Positions 41,661-51,521 of a DNA stretch of 64,000 bases are shown in pieces (positions within the stretch are counted from its first letter, which is position 1; each line of letters opens with the position of its first letter). Both the position numbers and the translations under genes were made by a program. This DNA comes from Peltaster fructicola (taxonomy: Eukaryota; Ascomycota; Dothideomycetes): contig CP051142.1 in NCBI GenBank assembly GCA_001592805.2, positions 2,976,001-3,040,000 of the forward strand, in the 5' to 3' direction. The notes beneath the pieces were generated by a model. That model made no database searches and was not told the DNA's origin. It was given only the letters and a program-made list of their open reading frames with translations.

Positions 41661-41758
41661 AAGGTGAGTAAACCCCTTCAGTGCATACTCCTCTCCATTC
41701 CATCGCATCATTTCTTCAACGGAACATACACCTCATAACAGCATAATCTCTTGTTCAA

Positions 41759-44700
41759 ATGTCTCTCCCAATACCACAACCACCACCACTTCCTCTCCTA
41801 GGAAACGCCTTTGACGTTGACCCAGAAAACTCCGCCGCCAGTTTCGACAATCTGGCTGCCAAATATGGTGCGTTTTGCTAGCTATAGCAAGCTGGTCTCT
41901 AAGAGTTTGCAGGTCCAATCTTCAGGCTTAGGTTATCTGGAGCAGACACATATGTTCTGAACACGGTCGAGCTGTGTGATGAAATGTGCGACGAAAAGCG
42001 TTTTCACAAATTCATCTCAGCCGGTTTGAATGAAGTACGCAGTGGCCTCGCAGATGGACTGTTCACTGCCTATCATGGTGAGCATGCATGGGGAGTCGCC
42101 CATAGGACCTTGGTGCCTGCTTTCGGGCCTCTACGCATCGGCGAAATGTTCGATGAGATGCACGATCTGGCCGCACAGCTCGTGACGAGATGGGCTCGGA
42201 TGGAGGGCGAAGCCATCAGTGTGACCGAGGACTACACCCGCTTGACGCTCGACTCTATCGCCTTATGTGCTATGGACAAACGCTTCAACTCCTTCTATTC
42301 TGAATCGCTACATCCGTTCGTCACAGCCATGACCGATTTCCTTCTGGAGTCCGGCAAGCGAGCAAGGATGACTTCTGTCCAGAAACTTCTGAACAGATCG
42401 GGCGAGCGCAAGTACGAAGCTGATATCAGTACTATGAGGAATGTCGCTCAAGAGGTTATCAATCATCGACGTGCTCATCCGAGCGACAAGACGGACCTAC
42501 TCAACGCACTACTCCTTGGTCACGACCCCAAGACTGGTGAGAAGATGACAGATGACAGCATCATGAACAACATGCTCACCTTCCTGATCGCCGGACATGA
42601 AACCACTGCTGGTATGTTATCCAGCGCAACCTACTACTTGATGAAGAACCCAAGAGCCGCCCAGGAAGCCCAAAAAGAGGTCGACCAAGTCGTCGGTAGA
42701 GGCGCTATACGTCTCGAGCATATGTCGAAGCTCCCATACATCGAAGCGGTCTTGAGAGAAACTCTACGTCTGCAGCCTTCCGCACCAGGATTCGGCGTCA
42801 TAGCACACGATAAAGTGAACCCCACGGTTCTGGCTGGCAAATACGTGATCCCAGCAGGCTCAGCGGTGCGAGTCAACCTCCGCGCCAGTGGCCGTGACCG
42901 AGACGTCTTTGGTGACGACGCAGAGGACTTCAAACCTGAACGCATGTATGGCGAGAACTTCACCAAGCTACCTCGTAATGCCTGGAAGCCTTTTGGCAAC
43001 GGAATGAGAGGCTGCATTGGCCGGTCCTTTGCTTGGCAGGAAGCGGTCTTAGCTCTTGCTCTTATCTTGCAGAACTTTCACCTACGGCTCGATGACCCGG
43101 GATATCAACTCAAGCTCAAACAGACATTGACTTTGAAACCTGCTGGATTGTTCATGCGTGTCAGTCTGAGAGAGGGCGTCAGCACTCTCGGCCTGGAGAA
43201 ACAGTTGTACGCTGGTGCACAAGCTGACTCGCTCGACACCAGCAAGGTGTCCAAGGAGGTGGTGGTTGGCGATCTCAAGCCGATGACAGTGCTCTATGGT
43301 TCGAACTCCGGCACGTGCGAAGGCCTTGCACAGTCGCTGGCCAAAAACGCGAAGTCTCATGGCTTTGATGTTAAAGTGAGCTCAATGGACGAAGCCATCG
43401 AGAAGGTGTCAAGCGGTCAGCCTCTCGTCGTCGTCACGGCGAGCTACGAAGGCGAGCCGACAGACAATGCGAAGAGTTTTATCGAATGGCTCAAGTCGTC
43501 GCCTTCAGCTTTCAAGAACGTCCAATATGCAGTGTTCGGCTGTGGTCACAAGGACTGGGCACAGACATACCAGAAGATTCCCACATTCGTCGATCATCAG
43601 CTCGAGGGCTGTGGCGGCACCAGGATTGCAAAGCTAGGCGCTACGAACGTAGCGGAGGGCAAAATCTTCGATGACTTCGATGCCTGGCAGGACGGAGAAC
43701 TCTGGCCCAAGCTGACAGACAACAAGGCCAGCTCTAGCTCTACTGAGGGTCTCAATGTTGACTTCAGCATATCCTCAAGTGCAGGCGATTCCGCCTATGG
43801 GGTCAAAGAGGCAATCGTTGTCAGCAACGACGTATTGACCAAGAAAGGCGTTCCGGAGAAACGACACATTGAGCTGCAGCTGCCGAGCGATATGACCTAC
43901 GAACCAGGCGACTATCTTGCCGTACTGCCAACCAACAGCGCGGACGTCGTGAACAGAGTCCTGACACACTTCAAGCTACCTTGGGATTCAGTCATGACTG
44001 TGAACAGTCAATCAAGCTTCCCAATTGGCAGAGAGTTGTCTATCAGCAACGCACTGGCCAGATATGTCGAGCTCAATGTTCCAGCAACGCAGAAGAACCT
44101 CGCCACGATAGCGGCATACGCTCCTGAGGAAGTCAAAGAGCGTATCGTCTCACAGCAGGCTGGCCACACGCCATCGATGCTCGAAGTTCTCGAAGCCAAC
44201 CCTAGTGTCGAGCTTCCTTTCAGCGTTTATCTGGCTATGCTTCCACCGATGCGCATCAGGCAGTATTCGATCTCATCCTCTCCACTAGTCAACCCATCAA
44301 GAGCAAGCATTACCTATACCGTGGCTGATGCCGATCTTAAACATCCTGGTGTCGCTACAACGTACCTCCGACGCTGCGAGAGCGGCTCTCGTATCCAGGT
44401 TGCCGTCAAGAAGCCGAACTCTACCTTCCGGCTGCCAGCCGACAAGAAGATGCCTCTGATCATGATCTGTGCTGGGACAGGCCTGGCTCCATTCCGCGGC
44501 TTCGTCCAAGACCGTGTCACAAAGATCAAAGCAGGTGCATCGGAGTTTGGTCAAGCTTTGCTGTTCGTCGGCTGTTACGACCCTGACCTTGATCAGCTGT
44601 TCAAGGAAGAGTTTGACGAGGCAGAGAAGCTCGGCGCGGTCAAGGTGTATTACGCTTACAGTCGTGCTCCTGACAAATCCAACGATTGCAAGTTTGTGCA

Positions 44701-44926
44701 GGAACGCCTATTCCACGAACGCGCAATAGTACGCGAGCTCTTCAGTCAAAATGCGAAGGTGTACATCTGTGGCAGCTCAGCAATGGGAAATGGTATCACT
44801 GATGCAGTTACGAAGATGAGAGTCGAGGTTGCAGAGAACAACGGTGAGGCTGAGTCACTAGAATCAGCCAAGAAGTGGTGGCAAGGTCTACGCAACGACA
44901 GGTATGCGGTGGACGTCTTTGCTTAA
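41759..44926 (+). CDS. Fused cytochrome P450 / NADPH-P450 reductase (CYP505, P450foxy type)
   Basis: Self-sufficient P450 that in characterised relatives (P450foxy, bacterial P450BM3) hydroxylates fatty acids near the omega end. Exons 41759..41867 and 41913..44926 give 1040 aa. P450 part: Pro-rich head, YGPIFRLRLSG across the intron, I-helix LIAGHETTAG near residue 260, ExxR as ETLR near 317, heme loop FGNGMRGCIG near 400. Reductase part: FMN domain from about 495 (LYGSNSGTCEGLA, TASYEGEPTDNA), FAD motif RQYSISSSP, NADPH site CAGTGLAPFRGF near 890, ending in a DVFA tail. All key residues are present. No N-terminal membrane anchor is visible, as usual for this class. Confidence 0.95.
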
Positions 44927-45233
44927 GCAGTGTTATATCTTTTATGACCATCGACGGCCTGTATATGGATCGACTCATGTTGACAGCTTGCTTGACCGTG
45001 CAGCGTGACGATCTGTCGCACTAGACACTTCTAAACATCGATCTCTTGTATCGACTGATGGTGCCGACCTGCGCTATCTCTCAGTGTGATCCTGGCCGTT
45101 CCAGCTTCTCTTTTCTGTTGAGCATTGGTGAACAGCCTTCGCGTGCCAAGGCTGCGCAAGTCTGAGTCGCTGTTGCTCATAGTCCGCGCAACACGAGGGA
45201 TTTTTGGCTGACTGCTGAATGTTGATAGACTTT
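44927..45233. other. Convergent 3' flanks of P450 fusion and BIM1-like gene
   Basis: 307 bp between two stop codons. Nothing was recognised beyond presumed 3' untranslated regions. Confidence 0.5.
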
Positions 45234-45916
45234 TTACAATACCAGTCCTGCTGCAACTACACCGAGACCTGCTAGTACAGGCGCAGCCACTGTTGCCATC
45301 GCAGCCATGCCGCTGCTCTTGGTGGCTACGGCTGTAGCAGTATTCGCGCTGGTGGTCAGACTTGTGGTGGATGAGGCAGTTGATTGAGAGCCAGAGTATG
45401 ACAAAGCAACACCAGAACCATTCTGGCATGCGCTTCCAAGGGTGTCGTTACTGCCGCTGACGAAGTTCACTGGAGCACACTGCTCGAAGTCAGGCCCTGG
45501 ACCGCAAGGATCGCTGAACAACCTACCTGGTAGAGAACGCCATCGACGGACTGATCAATCACCTGTATGACACCTGCCTTGCCTGCAAAAGAGCTCGGTG
45601 CATGAATGTAGTTGGCACAGAAAGTTCCGAGGCCAGTGGAGCTGACATTCTGTAGCAGCGTGAAATTGTATGGTGCTGAAGTGTCTGTCGTGGCTAGGAA
45701 GGCGAACGATCCAGTTGGGTGACCATTCCTGATGAGTGCTGCGAATCTGTCTACGCTGACTTGTGGACTGCTTGAGTTCACCATTACTGTGGCTCCTCCA
45801 CAGGGCGAGGTGCCTTCAACATCATCGTCGAAACCCGCAGTTGGAGGCCAGATGAGGTTGAAGTGTGCACTAACGCAGCTTGCGAGGGCGAGGACAACGG
45901 GGAGTCTGCAGAACAT
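45234..45916 (-). CDS. BIM1-like (X325) GPI-anchored copper-binding protein
   Basis: Extracellular LPMO-like fold of the X325/BIM1 family; in Cryptococcus a member helps copper import. Exons 45527..45916 and 45234..45479 (47-nt intron GTAGGT...AGCAG) give 211 aa. A signal peptide (MFCRLPVVLALASCVSA) would be cleaved just before His, leaving the mature N-terminus HFNLIWPPTAGFDDD with the His-brace residue and the family's GTSPCGG block. Further conserved text is GTFCANY and GKAGVIQVIDQSVDGVLYQC. The tail is Ser/Thr-rich and ends in a hydrophobic run (APVLAGLGVVAAGLVL), typical of GPI-anchor addition. The gene is divergent from a metalloreductase 526 bp away. Confidence 0.88.
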
Positions 45917-46442
45917 GATCGTAGATGTACAAGGGAAGGACAGAAAAAGGAGATCAAGCAGTGGCTCTGCGTCTGTCTAAGTACTTACCATTCCACCATT
46001 ATCGCGCCTCCTTGAAAACGATCGTGGCTGTCAATTTGTGTGACAAATGAACTCAATGGAAGTGCGGTCGCCGGTCAAAATGTGTCTATACCACTAGAAT
46101 GGGCGCCAAGCTTTGCCTTTTAGAGCTTGGCCTGAGCAAGTTTGAGGAGTTTCTGTGCGGCTCTGCCCATCTCAACACCTATGATCTTTCAGGAAAATCG
46201 ACTCAGCATGGCCAGGCTCGAGAGCTATGCTCGTGGCTCCGAGGCTGTCTTTAGACCTTGCATGACCGCCTGGGATCTCTTTCAGATCCCGCATTCCAAC
46301 GTCTCGAAGCGTGGGAAGGTCTGGCTTTGAACATTCACCACTGATTCCCACGCAGCAACCACGATCCTTGAGAGCAAGCATGCATTGATCTTTGCAGCTC
46401 TACGACGTCGACTCTCGCCACTGGCGAGTCCTCGCAGATATA
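45917..46442. promoter_or_regulatory. Shared promoter of BIM1-like gene and metalloreductase
   Basis: 526 bp between divergent starts. TGAGCAAG at 46133..46140 reads CTTGCTCA on the other strand, one mismatch from the yeast Mac1 copper-response core TTTGCTCA. A GCAG acceptor-like site ending at 46397 lies before the reductase start and could end a leader or extra upstream exon. Whether the region responds to copper or iron is unknown. Confidence 0.35.
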
Positions 46443-48230
46443 ATGAACGATATGATGGACATGGGCATGGACAGCCCTGGGCTCTTCACACAAGACAACC
46501 AGTACCGAGCACAGATCTTATGGTACCTCATTGCAGCTACGGTTGGCTCGATGACGGTGACACGCGTATGGCGACTTCTTGAGCGCAGACGACGGAAGAC
46601 AAGAGCTTCTGCTCAACCCTCCGGAATAATCGAGCACTGTATTGCCACGGCGACCGCAGTCTTTAGAGAGACATCTCTCCCTCAGCCAATCTATTTCAGC
46701 GGACGCATCAGCAAGTACTTCACGCCTCCATCGATGGGACGGTGTCTTTTCCTTGGTGCATACTGGATAGTCATACTGACGCTACTCTGGAGCGACGTTC
46801 TGATGCAGCCTGACGATCCGATGTATCCATACAGATGGGAGAAGGTTGGATTTCGTGCAGCGTGGATATCGGTCTCACAAATACCATTGATCTACTTGCT
46901 ATCCTGCAAGTTCAACCCGATCAGCCTGCTTACTGGCATCTCATACGAGAGATTCAACTGGCTACACCGCTGGACTGCTCGCACAGTCTTCCTCACTGTC
47001 ATTGTGCACTGGTCGTACTTCTTCTACGAATGGTGGCAAGCGGACTTCGTTGACTACGAGCTTCAAATGATGCTCATGGTCAAGTATGGCTTCGGTGCCT
47101 GGGCTGTGATAGGGTGGATGATACTTTCTGGCTTTGGATTCTTCCGGACTGCTAGCTACGAGATCTTCGTCGCACAGCATATCATGGCAGCAGCATTCCT
47201 GCTATGGCTTCTATACGTCCATGTACCGGCATACGCAGTCTACAACATATGGCTGTCTGTTGCGTTTCTCGCCTTCGACTGGGGCGCAAGGATTGTGCTT
47301 GGTCTGGTCAGGAATGTGCATCTTGCCAGTATGCGATTACCTGGCTACTCGGCGCGGCTAGAGCCACTACCAGGTGGTGTGACACGACTCACCATTGATG
47401 ATGCAGACTTCACCTGGATCGCTGGGCAACATGTGTACATCTCAGTGCCGTCCATCCGGCCGTTCGAGACGCATCCCTTCACCATCGCTGAGGAGGCCAG
47501 TGCAGACAGCAGCAAGAGATCCTTTACGTTGGTCGTCAAAGCACACGCTGGGTTCTCGAGGAGTCTCTTCAACTGCTCGCAGAAGGATTGCATAACTGGT
47601 CGGACGCGGCGTGTATTCCTCAGCTGGCCGCTCGGTGTACCTCCAGAGCTCTCACACTACGATACTGTGGTTTTGGCGGCTTGCTCAACTGGTGCATCTT
47701 TCGCCATGCCGCTACTACAAAAGCTGATCAGGACTAAAGGCTGTGTCAGAAAGGTCGAGGTACATTGGATGGTGAAGAGCAGTGAGCACGAAGAATGGTT
47801 CTCCAAAATGCTGGCAGAAGCATTGTCGGCAGCGCAAGCACATAGCCTCAGGCTAAGCATACGCATCCATGTGACTCGACAGTCAAGAGCACCAGAGGAT
47901 GCTCCCGCGATGGATACGGACAGCAAAGCGCCTATTGTACGAGCGGATTCAAATTCGATCGCCAGTATCTCGACAGGAGAGAAGACGCCTTTCCTCAATT
48001 GCCCGGAAGCATCGATAAGCCACTCCTACTCAGGTAGACCATCGATTGAGAGTCTGGTACGACCAGCCGTGGAGAGTGCATTGGGCGAGACAGCCATCGT
48101 GTCCTGTGGTGGACTTGCTTTCACTGCAGAGATGCGCAACTTCGTTGCTACTTTGTCTGACGAGCGAGCGGTCCATAAAGGTACGGGCGCGCAAGGAATA
48201 TACTTGTTCACTGAAATGTATGGCCTGTAG
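46443..48230 (+). CDS. Ferric/cupric reductase transmembrane protein (FRE type)
   Basis: Plasma-membrane metalloreductase passing electrons from NADPH through FAD and two hemes to extracellular Fe3+ or Cu2+. Intronless, 595 aa from ATG 46443 (head MNDMMDMGMDSPG, Met-rich). Heme-ligand pairs are spaced by 13 residues: HRWTARTVFLTVIVH and HIMAAAFLLWLLYVH. The FAD motif HPFTIAE and a NADPH-site CGG near the C-terminus are present. The usual GPYG loop reads WPLG, so nucleotide binding may be altered. The Met-rich head could bind copper, as inference. The frame is open upstream to 46392 behind an acceptor-like site, so an extra 5' exon is possible. Confidence 0.85.
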   Translation: MNDMMDMGMDSPGLFTQDNQYRAQILWYLIAATVGSMTVTRVWRLLERRRRKTRASAQPSGIIEHCIATATAVFRETSLPQPIYFSGRISKYFTPPSMGRCLFLGAYWIVILTLLWSDVLMQPDDPMYPYRWEKVGFRAAWISVSQIPLIYLLSCKFNPISLLTGISYERFNWLHRWTARTVFLTVIVHWSYFFYEWWQADFVDYELQMMLMVKYGFGAWAVIGWMILSGFGFFRTASYEIFVAQHIMAAAFLLWLLYVHVPAYAVYNIWLSVAFLAFDWGARIVLGLVRNVHLASMRLPGYSARLEPLPGGVTRLTIDDADFTWIAGQHVYISVPSIRPFETHPFTIAEEASADSSKRSFTLVVKAHAGFSRSLFNCSQKDCITGRTRRVFLSWPLGVPPELSHYDTVVLAACSTGASFAMPLLQKLIRTKGCVRKVEVHWMVKSSEHEEWFSKMLAEALSAAQAHSLRLSIRIHVTRQSRAPEDAPAMDTDSKAPIVRADSNSIASISTGEKTPFLNCPEASISHSYSGRPSIESLVRPAVESALGETAIVSCGGLAFTAEMRNFVATLSDERAVHKGTGAQGIYLFTEMYGL

Positions 48231-48950
48231 AGATGTACTATTTCAGGTGAGCTCAATGTCTGCAGTTTGACGTGGTCGATGCCATATCCAAGAACAATGC
48301 TCACCACTTACAAGCTTATCAGATCAAGGTAGGTTGTTCCACTGCGGGAAAGGCACGTATCTCTATGGATGACACCACCTCCATCACACAACCATCAAAT
48401 ATCATCAGGACGATCTCGACCATCAGCCTCGCGGTGACAACATGTCTTATCTCAAACAAGCTCTCGTACGCGCGAACCTTGCATCCCAAGAATGGCGTGA
48501 TTAAGGTCACAGCACACGATCGCCGCCCTAGAGAGCTCACTCTTCCAGAACCCATGCAGGAAGCCCCTCATGAACGCTATCTCTGAGTGCTGCGCACAGC
48601 ACTTTTCTTGCGGCCTCTCAATTATCGAGGCGGTTGGTTGCAGCATGCATTCTCTGACATGACGTGCTTCCGCCAACAGCTTGCGACCTCCTATGCTATG
48701 GAGACTCAGGCATCACCCATACCGCCACATGGTCGCGTCTCACACAAGCTTGACCCGCCCATCGTTACATCGTCTCATGATCCAAGCTTCTGTGCTGTTG
48801 ACCATGTATGGTAGGTCGAGCATAGCCTGCCCGTCGAGTTGGCCTCATGCATGAGCTTATCGCTTCTGCCGACGCTGTACAACACTACAAAGGCTGCTTG
48901 GTCTGCTTCTCCTGTTTCTCCTTCTGCTTCTGGTCTATTCGCAGGTCAAC
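48231..48950. other. Intergenic between metalloreductase and LAT permease
   Basis: 720 bp with no recognised gene. The last 70 bp are pyrimidine-rich (TTCTCCTGTTTCTCC) and end in TTCGCAG a few bases before the permease ATG, which could be a leader-intron acceptor. Confidence 0.4.
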
Positions 48951-50964
48951 ATGTCAGAGAAGAAGGATGTCATCCCAACTGTTGACTCACTGTCGACTGA
49001 GTGGCACGGCCAACACAAAGATGGCTCTCAAGAGTTCATCGTTGAGCAGGGAGGCAATGGCTCTCTTCCTACGTATCAACACGCAGACGGTGCTCCCATC
49101 GAGGTCAATTCGCCATTGGGCTACAATGTGCAGTTCGCAACGATCATCTTCCTCAACGTCGGTCAAATGATCGGTACTGGTGTTTTCTCAACACGTAAGT
49201 ATTGCTTAATGCACTTGAGGACCGACTAATCCTTACAGCATCATCGATCCTCATCGGCACAGGATCAGTCGGGCTTTCGCTGATCTTCTGGTTCATTGGC
49301 TTCATCATGGCATACGCTGGCCTTGTGGTATACCTAGAGCTGGCCGCATACTTCCCATCACGATCGGGTGCAGAAGCAGTCTATCTGGAGCAGGCTTACC
49401 CACGGCCTCGATATCTGATGTCCACTGCGTTCGCGATCCAGACTGTGGTGCTGTCCTTCAGCGCAAGTAATGCCATCGTAGCCTCAACATACCTCTTTGC
49501 AACAGCTGGTCATACTCCATCACCATGGGAGCAGAAAGGTCTGGCTATAGCAGTGTACACCCTTGCAACTGCCAGTAAGTCGTCGACAACTCGGTTCTTG
49601 CCAGATTCTCACATCTCACAGCTGTCCTCGTGAGCAACCGGGCCGGTCTGTATGCACAGAATGCTATCGGCACTATCAAGGTCCTTACACTCGTATTGTG
49701 AGTTCCTCGACAATGCTGTAACGGTCACTAATACGGGCGATCAGCATTGCTATCACAGGTCTTGTGGTGCTCGGTGGTCACACCAAAGTTGCTCCTACCG
49801 GCAACTTCAACAACTCATTCGCAGGCACACCAACAGGTTACGGTATTTCCAATGCTCTCTACAAGGTGTTCTTCTCCTACGTGGGCTACAGCAACGCATT
49901 CAATCTCACTTCTGAGATCAAGGTCAGTGATCTGGCTTTTCTCCGAGGTAGAGCATGCTAACGGACTGTAGGATCCCATCAAGACCATTCGTAGGAGCGC
50001 ACCCTCTCCTACTCATCGTCGGCACGTTATATGTTCTCTGCGCTATCGCCTACTTTGCAGCTGGTAAGCACTCCCGGCCAAGTGAGGTCTGACACTGACG
50101 TGGCCAGTTCCTCAGAAGGCGCTCCGTGCTGGCGGACAGATCGCTGCCAGCCAGTTCTTCACGATCGTGTTCGGTGAATCTGCTGCTCGTGGACTCAACA
50201 TCCTGATCGTCATCTCAGCATTCGGTAATCTTATTTCTGTGCTTATCGGACAGTCCCGACTCATCCGAGAGGTTGGTCGTCAAGGAGTCTTGCCATGGCC
50301 AAACATCTGGTCGTCAGTAAAGCCATTTGGCACACCTGCCGTCCCTTATCTCCTCAAATGGAGTGTCACCGTGCTGGTCATCCTCGCTGTTCCAGCTGGA
50401 GATGCCTTCAACTTTGGTGCGTCCATTGCTCCTGCTTAATATCTGCTAATGCTTCATAGTCGTCGATCTTGCGATCTATCCGTCCAACTTCTTTCTTCTG
50501 TTCATGAGCATTGCAGTCTACATCATTCGCAGACAGAGACAAAAGGCCGGCATTGGTAGAGGAGAGTATCGAGCCTGGGATGTGCTCATCATCTTCTCAA
50601 TCCTGATCACGGCCTTCCTGCTGGTCATGCCATGGGTTCCTCCAACTGGCGGCCAGTATGCTGGTGATGTGAGCTTCTGGTATGCCACTTACATCTGCGT
50701 CGGTCTTGGCATGTGAGTGATGTTTCTACTTGGATGCCGCATACGCTGACTGATAGCAGTGTTCTTCTCTCTGGTATCTACTGGTATGTTTGGATGGTGC
50801 TCCTGCCAAAGCTGCGAGGGTACGTCAAGCGTAAGGAGATTGTACAGGGCGCCGGTGGTGTTACAACACACCAGTTCGTCAATGTACCCAAGGCTGATGT
50901 TGCTGCATGGGATGCCAGGCATGATGCTGCTGGGCGAGTCCTTGAGCAACGCGATCCCTTTTAG
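48951..50964 (+). CDS. LAT-family amino acid permease (Mup1-like), one-base frameshift
   Basis: APC-superfamily permease resembling fungal high-affinity methionine permeases, plasma membrane. Eight exons: 48951..49194, 49239..49574, 49622..49697, 49745..49922, 49972..50063, 50108..50416, 50460..50712 and 50760..50964; introns 43-49 nt. Helix 1 carries GQMIGTGVFST, with later FSYVGYSNAFNLTSEIKDPIK, the helix ESAARGLNILIVISAFGNL and QSRLIREVGRQGVLPW. In exon 5 the frame RRSAP must shift to reach LLLIVGTLYVLCAIAY; the exon has one base too many for its flanking phases (in about 49995..50012). All other junctions are in phase. The total would be about 564 aa. A sequencing insertion or a recently broken gene are both possible. 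Confidence 0.88.
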
Positions 50965-50968
50965 ACAT

Positions 50969-51245
50969 ACAGTAGATCCCAGAAGCAGCGATAGCAGTCT
51001 ACAACGGCACCCTCGCCTGTGCGACAGGGAGCACTGTCGACATGAGAGTGTGGCTGTGCCGACAGTAGATCCCAGAAACAGCGATAGCAGTCTACAACGG
51101 CACCCTCGCCTGTGCAACAGGGAGCACCGTTGGCACGAGAGTGTGGCTGTGTCGTCGATCCCAGGAACAGCGATAGCAGTCTACAATGGCACCCACGCCT
51201 GTGCAACGAGGAGCACCGTCGGCACGAGAGTGTGGCTGTGTCGTC
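50969..51245. repeat. Three-copy ~93-bp tandem repeat after the permease stop
   Basis: Copies start with (CAGTA)GATCCCAG at about 50969, 51062 and 51153 and end in GAGAGTGTGGCTGTG. Period is 93 then 89 bp; each holds AACAGCGATAGCAGTCTACA and GCACCCNCGCCTGTG. Copies differ by a handful of substitutions. The array begins five bases after the permease stop codon. Between it and the PLD stop at 51522 another 276 bp show nothing recognisable. Confidence 0.9.
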
Positions 51246-51521
51246 TTTGGACGTGATGAAAGAATATCCCCAGTGTGTCGATGGGATGTTTGTCAATGCC
51301 ATCTGCCGATGTGATGGGAAGGATGCTCTGGCTGGCAGAATGTGACCACGATCTTGCTTACGCTTCTCGGACCTCTATATGCTCGCATTGATTAGATCAC
51401 GACAAATACTAATCGTTCGAGTCGCACAAGCCAGACTTCAGTTGATCAAGACCTCTCGATGTCTCTCGAAGTCGCCAATTATTGATGAGAACACTCTCAT
51501 TGTGCTACTATTGAAACACTA

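Larger units (their letters stand above)
40570..41758. promoter_or_regulatory. Divergent promoter region of EF3 and the P450-reductase gene
   Basis: 1.19 kb between divergent starts. It includes an EF3-side pyrimidine tract and a P450-side TATA-like box (listed separately). Short ORFs within show no domain and are rejected. Confidence 0.5.

Noticed and set aside
41759-48230. A secondary-metabolite cluster around the P450
   Set aside because: The P450 is a CYP505 fatty-acid type and no synthase, tailoring set or pathway regulator is nearby.
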